Assembly: GCA_021780035.1 (NCBI GenBank)
Contig: JAJXZO010000238.1
Location: 1 to 39,105, forward strand
Source of the DNA: Pseudomonadota bacterium
Lineage (GTDB): Bacteria > Pseudomonadota > Alphaproteobacteria > Acetobacterales > Acetobacteraceae
DNA: 39,105 nt
Reading direction: 5' to 3'
Shown here: in pieces, positions 26,096 to 36,073 of the stretch
Layout: every line of letters begins with the position of its first letter
Numbering within the stretch: the stretch's first letter is position 1
Program-made: the position numbers and the translations under genes
Notes under the pieces: model-generated
What the model was told of the DNA's origin: nothing
What the model saw: only the letters and a program-made list of their open reading frames with translations
Databases searched by the model: none

Positions 26096-28797
26096 GCCTC
26101 CGGCCGCCGGCGCGCCGTCTTCCGCGCCGCTGCGGGCTTCGCTTTCGCCTTCGGTTTCGCCGCCGCCTTGGCCTTCGGTTTCGCCGCCGCCTTGGCCGTT
26201 GGTTTCGCCGCCGGCTTCGTGGCGGCGGGCTTCGCGCCCGTGGCGGGTTTCGCCGCCGCGCGCTTCCTGCCGCCCGCCCGAGCCTTCAGCGGCTTGCCCT
26301 TTGCCGCCAGCAGCGCCACCGCGTCTTGCAGGGTGAAGCTCTCGGCCTCGGCATCGCGCGGCAGCGTGGCCACCATCGAGCCATGCTGCACGTAGGGGCC
26401 GAAGCGGCCCTTGCGCAGCAGCACCGCTTCCCCGTTCGCCGGATGCGCCCCCAGCGTGCGCACGCTGGCGAGCTTGGCGGCAAGCAGGGCGCAGGCGCGG
26501 GCGAGGTCGATGCGCAAGACGTCGTCGCCGCGCTCGAGCGAGGCATAGACGCCGCCCATCTTCACATAGGGGCCGAAGCGGCCGAGACCCGCCTCCACGT
26601 TCTGCCGGTTTTCCGGGTGCGGGCCGAGCGCGCGCGGCAGGGAAAGCAGGCCGAGCGCCTGCGGCAGCGTCAGCGTGTCGCCGCTCTGGCCGCGCGGCAG
26701 GCTGGCGCGGCGCGGCTTTTCCTTGGTGCCCGGCGCGGCCTCGCCCTGCTGCACGTAAAGCCCGTAGGGGCCGCGGCGGAGCGTGATCTCCTCGCCGGAA
26801 TCGGGATCGGTGCCGAGGACGCGCATCCCCTCCTTCAGCACGTCGGTGCCGTCGCCGTTGCCCTCGACGATCAGCGGCCTGGTGTACTGGCATTCGGGGT
26901 AGGTGGAGCAGCCGATGAAGCTGCCGTGGCGGCCGAGCTTCAGCCCGAGCCTCCCGGTGCCGCAGGCGGGACAGGTTCGCGCGTCGCTGCCGTCGTCGCG
27001 CGCGGGGAAGAAGTGCGGCCCGAGGTCGCGGTCGAGCGCGGCGATGACGTCGCCGATGGACAGCTCCCGCGTGCCCTCGACGGCACGGGAGAACTCCTCC
27101 CAGAAGGCGCGCATGACGTCCCGCCAGTCCGCCCGGCCTTCGCAGATGTCGTCGAGCTGCTGCTCGAGGCCCGCGGTGAAGCCGGTATCGACGTAGCGGT
27201 TGAAGAAGCTGACCAGGAAGGCGGTGACGAGGCGCCCGCGGTCCTCGGGGACGAAGCGGCGGCGTTCCAGGCGGACGTATTTGCGTTCCTGCAGCACCTC
27301 CAGGATAGAGGCGTAGGTCGAGGGGCGGCCGATGCCGAGTTCCTCCAGCTTCTTCACGAGGCTCGCCTCGGAATAGCGGGGCGGCGGTTCGGTGAAGTGC
27401 TGGTCGGCGCGTACCCACTCCGTGCCCGGCTCGCCGTGCAGCGCCTCGCCTTCCGCCATCGGCGGCAGCAGGCGGTCGCCCTCGTCATCGTCGGCGTCGT
27501 CGCGGCTCTCGCGGTAGAGCTTGAGGAAGCCGTCGAAAACCAGCGTCGAGCCGGTGGCGCGGAGCCTCGGACCCCGTGGCGTGGTGTCGGCCGCGTCCAC
27601 ACTCACCTGGTCGAACTCGGCCGACTGCATCTGGCTTGCCACCGCCCGCTTCCAGATCAGCTCGTAGAGGCGGCGCTGGTCCGGGCTGAGGTGGCGGGCC
27701 ACCGTGTGCGGCGTGAGGGCGACATCGGTCGGGCGGATCGCCTCGTGCGCCTCCTGCGCGTTCAGCACCCGGCTCTGGTATTCGCGCGCCGAGGGCGGCA
27801 CGTACTGTGCGCCGTAGGCATTGCGCACGTGCGAGCGGATGGCGTCCACCGCCTCGCGCGCCATCTGCACGCCGTCGGTGCGCATGTAGGTGATGAGGCC
27901 CACCGCCTCTCCGTCGATGTCCACGCCTTCGTAAAGCTGCTGGGCGAGGCGCATGGTCGCCTGGGCGCCGAAGCCGAGCTTGCGCGAGGCTTCCTGCTGC
28001 AGGGTGGAGGTGGTGAATGGCGGCTGCGGATGGCGGCGGACGCGCTTGCGCTCCACCGCGTCGACGCGAAGCGACGCCGCCTCCACCGCCGCCCTGGCGG
28101 CGAGCGCCGCCTTCTCGTCGGGCAGGTCGAACTGGTCGAGCTTCGCGCCGTTCAGATGCGTGAGGCGGGTGGTGAACGGGGCGTTCACCTCGGTGAGCAG
28201 CGTGGCTTCCACCGACCAGTACTCGCGGGGGCGGAAGGCCTCGATGGCGGCCTCGCGCTCGCAGACGAGACGGAGCGCCACGGACTGCACGCGCCCGGCG
28301 CTGCGGCTGCCGGGCAGCTTCCGCCACAGCACCGGCGAAAGGGTGAAGCCGACGAGGTAGTCGAGCGCGCGGCGGGCGAGGTAGGCCTCGATCAGCGGCT
28401 GGTCGAGGTCGCGCGGGTGCGCCACCGCGTATTGCACGGCGCTGCGAGTGATCTCGTTGAAGGTGATGCGCCGCACCGTAACGCCCTTCAGTGCCCGGCG
28501 CGCCTCCAGCATGGAGCGGACGTGCCAGCTGATCGCCTCGCCCTCGCGGTCGGGGTCGGTGGCGAGATACAGGGTATCCGCCCCCTTCAGCGCCTTGGCG
28601 ATGGCCGCGATCTGCCGGTTGCCGCGCTCGTCGGCCTGCCAGTCCATGGCGAAATCGGCCTCGGGCCGCACCGAGCCGTCCTTGGGCGGCAGGTCGCGCA
28701 CATGGCCGAGGCTAGCCACCACCGTGAACTGGCTGCCGAGATATTTGTTGATGGTCTTTGCCTTGGCGGGCGATTCGACGACGACGACGTCGGGCAT
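26092..28797 (-). CDS. topA: DNA topoisomerase I
   Basis: MPDVVVVESPAKAKTINKYLGSQFTVVASLGHVRDLPPKDG; ATDPDREGEAISWH; GLITYMRTDG; Cys4 finger TCPACGTGRLGLKLGRHGSFIGCSTYPECQYTRPL. Confidence 0.97.
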   Translation of the reverse strand: MPDVVVVESPAKAKTINKYLGSQFTVVASLGHVRDLPPKDGSVRPEADFAMDWQADERGNRQIAAIAKALKGADTLYLATDPDREGEAISWHVRSMLEARRALKGVTVRRITFNEITRSAVQYAVAHPRDLDQPLIEAYLARRALDYLVGFTLSPVLWRKLPGSRSAGRVQSVALRLVCEREAAIEAFRPREYWSVEATLLTEVNAPFTTRLTHLNGAKLDQFDLPDEKAALAARAAVEAASLRVDAVERKRVRRHPQPPFTTSTLQQEASRKLGFGAQATMRLAQQLYEGVDIDGEAVGLITYMRTDGVQMAREAVDAIRSHVRNAYGAQYVPPSAREYQSRVLNAQEAHEAIRPTDVALTPHTVARHLSPDQRRLYELIWKRAVASQMQSAEFDQVSVDAADTTPRGPRLRATGSTLVFDGFLKLYRESRDDADDDEGDRLLPPMAEGEALHGEPGTEWVRADQHFTEPPPRYSEASLVKKLEELGIGRPSTYASILEVLQERKYVRLERRRFVPEDRGRLVTAFLVSFFNRYVDTGFTAGLEQQLDDICEGRADWRDVMRAFWEEFSRAVEGTRELSIGDVIAALDRDLGPHFFPARDDGSDARTCPACGTGRLGLKLGRHGSFIGCSTYPECQYTRPLIVEGNGDGTDVLKEGMRVLGTDPDSGEEITLRRGPYGLYVQQGEAAPGTKEKPRRASLPRGQSGDTLTLPQALGLLSLPRALGPHPENRQNVEAGLGRFGPYVKMGGVYASLERGDDVLRIDLARACALLAAKLASVRTLGAHPANGEAVLLRKGRFGPYVQHGSMVATLPRDAEAESFTLQDAVALLAAKGKPLKARAGGRKRAAAKPATGAKPAATKPAAKPTAKAAAKPKAKAAAKPKAKAKPAAARKTARRRPEA
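26147..26218. repeat. 24-bp tandem repeat, 3 copies (two exact, one diverged), in the 3' end of topA
   Basis: GCCTTCGGTTTCGCCGCCGCCTTG x2 then GCCGTTGGTTTCGCCGCCGGCTTC (+ strand); encodes the Lys/Ala/Pro tail. Confidence 0.85.
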
Positions 28798-28849
28798 GCT
28801 GTCCTGATTCTGAAACGCTGATCGGAAGCTGGAACGGCCGAAAGGGACG

Positions 28850-29980
28850 CTAATGATCGGCTTCGGCGAGCAATGCAACCATGTTTCCCGGCAGCATCTC
28901 CACGCGACCCGCCACTTCGAGCATGAGCAACGCCCCCATCACCACGCCGACGGGCACATGGGAATGGCGCACGAGTTCGTCAATCGCGGTCGGCGACGGG
29001 CCCAGAAGCTCAAGGATTCTGTCGGCTTGCGCCGGATCCTCCCGCGGGGGCGGCGACGAGGCGGGCAGAGGCGAGGAATGCTCGCGGAACATGCCCGGGC
29101 GGCTGAGTTGCAGGCCATCCTTCGCGGCCGGATCGGCCGCGAGTTCCACCAGCACGTCGTCGGCGCTTTCGACCAGCCCCGCCCCCTGGCGCAGCAGATC
29201 GTTGCTGCCGCGGCAGCGCGGGTCGAGCGGCGAACCGGGCACCGCGAACACGTCGCGCCCGGCCTCGCGGGCGAGACGGGCGGTGATCAGGCTGCCGGAG
29301 CGGAGCGCCGCCTCCACCACCACGACGCCGAGCGACAGCCCGGCGATGATGCGGTTGCGACGCGGGAAATGCCGGGCGAGCGGCGCGGTGCCGAGCGGGG
29401 TTTCGGAGACGACCGCCCCGGAGGCGGCGATCTGCGCCTGCAACGCGGCGTGCTCGAGCGGGTAGGGAACGTCGATGCCGCCGGCCACGCAGGCCACCGT
29501 GGCGCCGCCGCGCAGGGCGCCGGCATGCGCCGCAGCATCGACGCCGCGCGCCATGCCGGAGACGACGACAAGGCCGGCGCGGGCGAGCGCTTCCGCCAGT
29601 ACATCCGCCATCCGCCGGCCGTTCGCCGAGGCGTTGCGGCCGCCGACGATGGCCACAGCCCGCCTCTCCAGCGCCGCCGGCGCGCCGAGCACAGTGAGAG
29701 CGGCGGGCGCGTCCTCGAGCAGGGCCAACCGCGGCGGATAGGGAGGCGTATCGACGAACAGGATCGTGCCGCCCAGGCGTGCCACCGCCTCCTGCTCGCG
29801 TTCCGCCTCGTCCCGTGTGCAGAGGCGGACCGGCTGCCCGCGGCCGCCGGCGCGGGCGAGCGCGGGCAGCGCTTCCAGCGCCGCTTCCGGGTCGCCGAAG
29901 CGGGCGAGCAGGCGGCGGTAGGTGATGGGGCCGACGCCTTCGGTGCGCGCCAGCCGCAGGAACGCCGTGGCGCCGGTCAT
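28850..29980 (-). CDS. dprA: DNA processing protein DprA
   Basis: [51 protein letters not shown]...[62 protein letters not shown]. Confidence 0.96.
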   Translation of the reverse strand: MTGATAFLRLARTEGVGPITYRRLLARFGDPEAALEALPALARAGGRGQPVRLCTRDEAEREQEAVARLGGTILFVDTPPYPPRLALLEDAPAALTVLGAPAALERRAVAIVGGRNASANGRRMADVLAEALARAGLVVVSGMARGVDAAAHAGALRGGATVACVAGGIDVPYPLEHAALQAQIAASGAVVSETPLGTAPLARHFPRRNRIIAGLSLGVVVVEAALRSGSLITARLAREAGRDVFAVPGSPLDPRCRGSNDLLRQGAGLVESADDVLVELAADPAAKDGLQLSRPGMFREHSSPLPASSPPPREDPAQADRILELLGPSPTAIDELVRHSHVPVGVVMGALLMLEVAGRVEMLPGNMVALLAEADH

Positions 29981-30570
29981 TTGCCCTCCCCGATGCGGGG
30001 CTCCGTGCCAACGAGCAGACGGCGGATGTTCGCGTGGTGGCGGGCGGCGATCAGCAGCGCGGCGAGAAGGGCGAGCAGGCGCACCTGCGCCGGGCTGCCG
30101 AGCGCGAGCGCGAGCAGCGGCGCGGCCACGCAGGCGGCGAGCGCTCCGGCCGAGGAGCGGCGGCTGAGGACGGCGACGGCGAGCCAGACCACCGCCGCCC
30201 CGAGTGCCGGCAGCGGCGCGGCGGCAAGCAGCACGCCCACGCCGGTCGCCACACCCTTGCCGCCGCGGAAACGGAGCCAGACGGGGAACATGTGCCCGAG
30301 CAGCGCGGCGAGGCCAGCGACCAGCAGCCCCGTTTCTCCGGCAATCCGGGCACCGATCAGCACGGCGGCGGCGCCCTTCGCGGCGTCGAGCGCCAGGGTG
30401 GCCGCCGCCAGCCCCTTGCGGCCGGTGCGCAGCACGTTGGTGGCGCCGATGTTGCCGGAGCCGATGCGGCGGATGTCGCCCAGACCGGCGGCGCGGGTGA
30501 GCAGCAGGCCGAACGGGATCGAGCCGAGCAGGTAGCCGAGGCCTGCGAGCGCGGCGAGGGTGGCGCTCAC
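29977..30570 (-). CDS. plsY: Glycerol-3-phosphate acyltransferase
   Basis: GTG start: [66 protein letters not shown]...[24 protein letters not shown]. Confidence 0.96.
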   Translation of the reverse strand: MSATLAALAGLGYLLGSIPFGLLLTRAAGLGDIRRIGSGNIGATNVLRTGRKGLAAATLALDAAKGAAAVLIGARIAGETGLLVAGLAALLGHMFPVWLRFRGGKGVATGVGVLLAAAPLPALGAAVVWLAVAVLSRRSSAGALAACVAAPLLALALGSPAQVRLLALLAALLIAARHHANIRRLLVGTEPRIGEGK

Positions 30571-31844
30571 GCGCCGAACACGCGCCGCCCGGCCTTCCAG
30601 GTGCCGAGCACGCGGCCTTGCAGCAGCCTGCCGTCGAACGGCGTGTTCTGCGCCTTGCCGGGCAGTTTCCCGGCTTCCACCAGCCACGCCGCGCCGGGGT
30701 CGAACAGGCAGAGGTCGGCCGCCGCACCGCGCGCCAGCGTGCCGGCGGCGCTGCCCAGCAGGCGTGCCGGCCGCTCGGTGAGCAGCGCGACGGCGCGGCC
30801 GAGGTCGAGCGTGCTGCCGTGCACCTGCGCCAGCGTGACGGCGAGCAGGGTGGCGAGGCCACTGCCGCCGGCCGCCGCCTGGGCGAAGGGCAGGCGCTTG
30901 TCGTCGGGGTCGCGCGGCTGGTGGTCGGAGGCCACCGCGTCGATGGTGCCGTCGGCCAGGGCGGCCGCTACCGCCGCGCGGTCGGAGGCGGCGCGCAGCG
31001 GCGGCGAGAGCTTGGCGTAGGTGCGGAAATTGCCGATCGCCGTTTCGTCGAGGTCGAAATAGGGCGGCGCCGTGTCGCAGGTTACGGCGAGGCCCTCGTC
31101 CTTGGCGCGGCGGATGAGATCGAGCGCCGCGGCGGTGGAGACGTGGGCGAAGTGCACCGCGCCCCGGGTCATGCGGGCGAGGGCGATGTCGCGCGCGACC
31201 ATGATCGCCTCGGCCTCGGCGGCGACCGCCGGCAGGCCGAGGCGGGTGGCGAGTTCGCCGCGGGTGGCGGCGGCGCCTTCGGAGAGGCTCGGTTCCTGGG
31301 CGTGCTGGACGATGCGCCCGCCGAAACCGCGCAAATAGGAGAGCGCCAGCGCCATCAGACGCGCCGGGCCGATCGCGCGCGTGCCGTCGGTGAAGGCCAC
31401 CGCCCCGGCCTCCCGCAGCAGGCCGAGTTCCGCCATTTCCTCGCCGCGGCAACCGCGGGTGACGGCGCCGTAGGGAAGGATGTCGAGACTGCCGGTCTCG
31501 GCGCCGCGGGCGATCAGCAGGCGGGCGATGGCCGGGTCGTCCACGGCGGGAGCGCTGTCGGGCAAGGCCGCGACCGTGGTGATGCCGCCGGCGGCGGCGG
31601 CGGTGGCGGCCGAGGCGATGGTCTCGCGGTACTCGAAGCCGGGCTCGCCCAGGGCGGCCCGCATGTCCACCAGGCCCGGGCAGAGCACCGCTCCGTTGCC
31701 GTCGATGACGGCCACGCCATCGGGCCGGCCGAGGCTCTGGCCGCTATCGGCGATGCGGCCTTCGCGCACCAGTAATTCGCCGGGCTGGTCGACGCCGCCG
31801 GCGGGGTCGAGCAGGCGGACGTTGTGGAACAGGACGTCGCTCAT
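30567..31844 (-). CDS. Dihydroorotase-family protein, PyrX-like (probably non-catalytic)
   Basis: [33 protein letters not shown]...[51 protein letters not shown]...[30 protein letters not shown]; metal-binding HxH after PGLVD is absent. Confidence 0.92.
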   Translation of the reverse strand: MSDVLFHNVRLLDPAGGVDQPGELLVREGRIADSGQSLGRPDGVAVIDGNGAVLCPGLVDMRAALGEPGFEYRETIASAATAAAAGGITTVAALPDSAPAVDDPAIARLLIARGAETGSLDILPYGAVTRGCRGEEMAELGLLREAGAVAFTDGTRAIGPARLMALALSYLRGFGGRIVQHAQEPSLSEGAAATRGELATRLGLPAVAAEAEAIMVARDIALARMTRGAVHFAHVSTAAALDLIRRAKDEGLAVTCDTAPPYFDLDETAIGNFRTYAKLSPPLRAASDRAAVAAALADGTIDAVASDHQPRDPDDKRLPFAQAAAGGSGLATLLAVTLAQVHGSTLDLGRAVALLTERPARLLGSAAGTLARGAAADLCLFDPGAAWLVEAGKLPGKAQNTPFDGRLLQGRVLGTWKAGRRVFGA

Positions 31845-32767
31845 GACAGCCCCCGCCGCGATAGCGTATCGAGCACGGCCATGCGCACCGCCACTCCCAT
31901 TTCCACCTGCTCGCGGATCAGGCTGCGCTCGGGGTCGTCGGCGACGGCGCTGTCGATCTCGACGCCACGGTTCATCGGCCCCGGATGCATCACCAGCGCG
32001 TCGGACTTGGCATAGGCGAGGCGTTCGGCGTCGAGCCCCCAGAAGCGGAAATACTCGCGCGCGCTCGGCACCAGGCCGCGGGCCATGCGTTCCTTCTGCA
32101 ACCGGAGCGCCATGACGATGTCGGCCCCGGCGAGGCCGGCCCGCATGTCGTGGAACACCTCCACGCCCATCTTCTCGATGGCGGGCGGGATCAGTGTCGG
32201 CGGGCCGACCACGCGCACGTGGCCGCCCATGGAGGTGAGCAGGTGGATGTTGGAGCGCGCCACCCGGCTGTGCAGGACGTCGCCGCAGATGGCCACCACC
32301 AGTCCCTCCAGCCGGCCGCGGTGACGGCAAATGGTGAGCGCATCGAGCAAGGCCTGCGTCGGGTGCTCGTGGGTGCCGTCGCCGGCGTTGATCACCGCCG
32401 CATCCACCTTCTGCGCCAGGAGCGCCGGGGCGCCGGACTGCGCGTGGCGGACCACCAGCAGATCGCAGTGCATGGCGTTCAGGGTGGCGGCGGTATCGAG
32501 CAGCGTCTCGCCCTTGTTCACGCTGCTGGTGGCGACCGACATGGTGATGACATCGGCGCCGAGCCGCTTGCCGGCCAGCTCGAAGGAGGTGCGGGTGCGG
32601 GTTGAATCTTCGAAAAACAAGGTAATAAGGGTGCGCCCGTGCAGAAGATCCCGCTCTGTCTGGCCGGAGCGGTTCAGCAGCACATAGCTTTCCGCGAGTT
32701 CGAGCAGGGCGGCGATCTCGGACGGTGGCAGGCCCTCGATCTGCAGCAAGTGGCGGGGCGGGTTCAT
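31841..32767 (-). CDS. pyrB: Aspartate carbamoyltransferase catalytic subunit
   Basis: [50 protein letters not shown]...[20 protein letters not shown]...[18 protein letters not shown] overlap with the dihydroorotase homologue. Confidence 0.97.
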   Translation of the reverse strand: MNPPRHLLQIEGLPPSEIAALLELAESYVLLNRSGQTERDLLHGRTLITLFFEDSTRTRTSFELAGKRLGADVITMSVATSSVNKGETLLDTAATLNAMHCDLLVVRHAQSGAPALLAQKVDAAVINAGDGTHEHPTQALLDALTICRHRGRLEGLVVAICGDVLHSRVARSNIHLLTSMGGHVRVVGPPTLIPPAIEKMGVEVFHDMRAGLAGADIVMALRLQKERMARGLVPSAREYFRFWGLDAERLAYAKSDALVMHPGPMNRGVEIDSAVADDPERSLIREQVEMGVAVRMAVLDTLSRRGLS

Positions 32768-32878
32768 CTGAGCGCGAGTCCCGTTTGTGGACGAAAGGAA
32801 GGTTAGCGGCCAACGCCGGGCAAGACCAGGGGTGAGAAGGCGCGGAGGCGCTGGCATGGTTCGTGCGAAAGGGTGACC

Positions 32879-33865
32879 ATGCGACGCACGCTTTCCTTTC
32901 CCTTCCGGCATGGTCTGTTCGTTCTGCTGGTGGCGATGCTGCCGGGAGCCGGCCGGGCGGACGGCGGTGGAATGTCGCCGTTCTGGTCGCCGCCGCCGCG
33001 CGGTGGCGCGCTGTTGCCGGGAGCCGCGCCGCCGGGTGCCAGCCTGCCGCCGCTGCCGCAGCCCGCCGCCGGCACCGCCGGACAGGCACCGTCGTACGGT
33101 GCCCCGTGGCCGGCGGGCGCGGCCCCGGCACGGATTGCCGGCCCGTTGCCGGCCGGGCCCGGCGAAGCCTGCCGGGTGGCAATTCTCGGCGCCGCGGCGC
33201 ACTACGCCATTCCCCCCGCGCTGATGCTGGCGATGAGCCTGGTGGAGAGCGGCCGCGTCGATCCCGCTACCGGTGCAGAAATGCCCTGGCCCTGGACGGC
33301 CGACATCGCCGGGCAGGACTACCGCTTCGCCTCCGGTCCGGAGGCCGCCGCGTGGCTCAGGGCGCAGCAGGCGCGGCAGGTCCGTTCCATCGATACCGGC
33401 TGCATGCAGGTGAACCTGATGCACCATCCGGACGCCTTCGCCTCCGCCGAGCAGGCGTTCGACCCGGTGGCCAACGCCCAATACGCGGCACGCTTCCTGC
33501 GCGAACTCTACGACGGCCCGGCCGGCCGCAACTGGCTGCGGGCGGCCGGCTACTATCACTCGCAGACGCCGGCGCTCGCCGCGCGCTACGAGGAACAGGT
33601 GCAGCTTGCCATGCACGGGCCGCTGCCCCCGGTGGCGCGGACCATCCCGCCGATGGGCGCGCCGGTGCCGCCGGCCGGGCCGGTGATGGCGGTGAACGGC
33701 GTGGCGGGCGGTGGGCAGTCGCTCGACAACAATCTGGCGCGGGCGCAAATCCTGCCGCTGGCGCGGGGGCGTGTCGGCCGTTCGCTCGCCTCCTACCGGG
33801 CGCGGCCGATCCTGACGGCCGAGCGGATACCGCAACTCGCGTTGATCGGAGCGCCGGGGCGCTGA
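32879..33865 (+). CDS. Lytic transglycosylase-like (SLT-fold) secreted protein
   Basis: Signal peptide [69 protein letters not shown]...[41 protein letters not shown]. Alternative in-frame GTG start at 32873. Confidence 0.85.
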   Translation: MRRTLSFPFRHGLFVLLVAMLPGAGRADGGGMSPFWSPPPRGGALLPGAAPPGASLPPLPQPAAGTAGQAPSYGAPWPAGAAPARIAGPLPAGPGEACRVAILGAAAHYAIPPALMLAMSLVESGRVDPATGAEMPWPWTADIAGQDYRFASGPEAAAWLRAQQARQVRSIDTGCMQVNLMHHPDAFASAEQAFDPVANAQYAARFLRELYDGPAGRNWLRAAGYYHSQTPALAARYEEQVQLAMHGPLPPVARTIPPMGAPVPPAGPVMAVNGVAGGGQSLDNNLARAQILPLARGRVGRSLASYRARPILTAERIPQLALIGAPGR

Positions 33866-33897
33866 CGCAGGCCTCGCCCGCGTGCTAGCTCTGGCCG

Positions 33898-34845
33898 ATG
33901 GTCGAGCCTCTGTTCGCCAACGAGGGCGAGATACCCGGTGCAAGCGGCCGCAGGGTGCGGGTGTGGCGCTGGCTGTTCCGGCGCAAACGCATTCCCTGGC
34001 CGCGCTGGCGGGAACATGCGCCGGCGCCGCCGCCCGGACGCGCCGCTCCGGGCACGCTCGGCGTCACGTTCATCGGTCATGCCACCTTTCTGGTGCAGTT
34101 GGGCGATGTAGCGGTGCTGACCGACCCAGTCTGGTCCTCCCGTGCGGGGCCGTTCGGACTTGTGGGGCCGAAGCGGGTGTGCGCGCCGGGGCAGCCGCTG
34201 CCGGCCCTGCCTGGGGTGGACCTCGTGCTGGTGTCGCACTGTCACTACGACCACCTCGACCTGCGCACGCTTGGGCGGCTGCGGCGGCGTTTTGCGCCGG
34301 CGTTCGTCTCCTGCCTCGGCAACGGCCGGCATCTCGCCAGGGCGGCGGTGCGCGATACCGTCGAGCTTGGCTGGTGGCAGAGCGCGGAACTGCGCGGGGT
34401 GCGCGTGACCTGCGTGCCGGCGCGGCACTTCTCCGCGCGCACGCCGTGGGACCGCAACCGCGCGCTGTGGGGCGGCTTCGTCGTCGAGGCGGGTGGCTTC
34501 CGCGTGTTTTTCGCTGGCGATACCGCCTGGGGCGGGCATTTCGCCGCCGTCCGCGAGCGGATCGGCGCACCCGACCTGGCGCTGCTGCCGATCGGCGCCT
34601 GCGAGCCGCGCTGGTTCATGGCGCGGCACCACATGAACGCCGAGGAGGCGGTGCGCGCGCACCGCGAGCTGGGCGCGCGCTTCTCCGTCGGCATGCACTT
34701 CGGCTGCTTTCCGCTCGCCGACGAGGCGATCGACGCGCCGCTCGAAAGCCTCGTCACCGCGCGGGCGGCGGCGGGGATCGCCGCCACGCACTTCTTCACC
34801 CTGGGCGTGGGGGAGAGCGCGGAGCTTTCCCCGCCTCCCGCCTGA
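33898..34845 (+). CDS. MBL-fold metallohydrolase (NAPE-PLD/UlaG-like)
   Basis: [33 protein letters not shown]...[15 protein letters not shown]...[15 protein letters not shown]...[34 protein letters not shown]. Confidence 0.92.
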   Translation: MVEPLFANEGEIPGASGRRVRVWRWLFRRKRIPWPRWREHAPAPPPGRAAPGTLGVTFIGHATFLVQLGDVAVLTDPVWSSRAGPFGLVGPKRVCAPGQPLPALPGVDLVLVSHCHYDHLDLRTLGRLRRRFAPAFVSCLGNGRHLARAAVRDTVELGWWQSAELRGVRVTCVPARHFSARTPWDRNRALWGGFVVEAGGFRVFFAGDTAWGGHFAAVRERIGAPDLALLPIGACEPRWFMARHHMNAEEAVRAHRELGARFSVGMHFGCFPLADEAIDAPLESLVTARAAAGIAATHFFTLGVGESAELSPPPA

Positions 34846-34848
34846 GCC

Positions 34849-36039
34849 TCAGGCGACGCGGCCGGCGCGGAACGCCTCGATGGTGCGGATCACCCCGCGC
34901 AGTTCGGCGAGCCCCTTCAGCCGGCCGATGTTGGAGTAGCCGGGGTTCATCTTCTTGCCGACGTCGTCGCCGAGCAGGTGGCCGTGGTCGGGGCGCATCG
35001 GGATCTGCGTGTCGGCCCGGCCCTCGGCCGCCCGCCGCGCCTCCTCGGTGAGCAGCGCCGCGGCGACGCCGATGAGGTCGGTGTCGCCGTCGAGGTGCTC
35101 GGCCTCATAGAAGGAGCCGTCCGCCTCGTGGCGGGTGTTGCGCAGATGCGCGAAGTGGATGCGCGGCGCGAACTCCTTCGCCATGGCGACGAGATCGTTC
35201 TTCGGGTTGGAGCCGAACGAGCCGGTGCAGAGGGTGAGGCCGCAGGCGACGCTCGGCACCGCCTGGTACATGGCGCGCACGTCGGCGGCCGTGCACATCA
35301 CCCTGGGCAGCCCGAAGATGGGGAAGGACGGGTCGTCGGCGTGGATGCAGAGCCGTGCCCCCTCCTCCTCGGCGACCGGCGTGATCTCGTTCAGGAAGGC
35401 GAACAGGTGCTCGCGCATGCCCTCGGTGGAGATGTCGCGGTAGAGGTCGAGCATGCGGCGGAAGCCTTCCCGGTCGTAGACGAAATCGCGGGCCGGCAGC
35501 CAGTCGATGAGGATTTTCTCCAGCGCGACGAGATCGGACTCGCTCTTGGTGCGCAGCCGGGCGGCGGCGGCGGCGACGCGTTCCGCCGCGTAGTCGGCCT
35601 CCGCGCCCGGGCGCTTCAGCACGAACAGGTCGTACATGGCGAAATCGACGGCATCGAAGCGGAGCGCGAGCCCGCCGCTCGGCGCCTTCCATTCCAGGTT
35701 GGTGCGGGTCCAATCGGTGATGGCCATGAAGTTGTAGCAGATGGTCTTCACCCCGGCGCGGGCGACGTTGCGGATCGACTGCTTGTAGCTGTCGATCTTC
35801 TTCCGGAAGTCGCCGGTGCGGGTCTTGATCTCCTCGCCGACGCCGATGCTCTCCACCACCGACCACACGAGGCCGGCATCCTCGATCTGCCGCTTGCGCT
35901 TGAGGATCTCGTCCTCCGGCCAAACGCCGCCCGTGTTCAGATGGTGCAGCGCAGAGACGACGCCCTTGGCGCCGGCCTGCTTCACGTTTTCCAGCGTCAC
36001 CACGTCGTCGGGACCGAACCAGCGCCAGGTTTCGAGCAT
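34849..36039 (-). CDS. uxuA: Mannonate dehydratase
   Basis: MLETWRWFGPDDVVTLENVKQAGAKGVVSALHHLNTGGVWPEDEILKRKRQIEDAGLVWSVVESIGVGEEIKTRTGDFRKKIDSYKQSIRNVARAGVKTICYNFM...HLRNTRHEADGSFYEAEHLDGDTDLIG. Confidence 0.97.
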   Translation of the reverse strand: MLETWRWFGPDDVVTLENVKQAGAKGVVSALHHLNTGGVWPEDEILKRKRQIEDAGLVWSVVESIGVGEEIKTRTGDFRKKIDSYKQSIRNVARAGVKTICYNFMAITDWTRTNLEWKAPSGGLALRFDAVDFAMYDLFVLKRPGAEADYAAERVAAAAARLRTKSESDLVALEKILIDWLPARDFVYDREGFRRMLDLYRDISTEGMREHLFAFLNEITPVAEEEGARLCIHADDPSFPIFGLPRVMCTAADVRAMYQAVPSVACGLTLCTGSFGSNPKNDLVAMAKEFAPRIHFAHLRNTRHEADGSFYEAEHLDGDTDLIGVAAALLTEEARRAAEGRADTQIPMRPDHGHLLGDDVGKKMNPGYSNIGRLKGLAELRGVIRTIEAFRAGRVA

Positions 36040-36073
36040 CGTACCCTCTAGGGAAAGTTGTAAAAAGAGAATG

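Noticed and set aside
23981-26395. 804-aa plus-strand ORF opposite rnr
   Set aside because: Antisense GC artefact; no recognisable domain, biased composition.
26053-28821. 922-aa plus-strand ORF opposite topA
   Set aside because: Antisense GC artefact; the topA frame has unambiguous catalytic motifs.
30618-31775. 385-aa plus-strand ORF opposite the dihydroorotase homologue
   Set aside because: Shadow frame with repetitive Gly/Arg/His composition.
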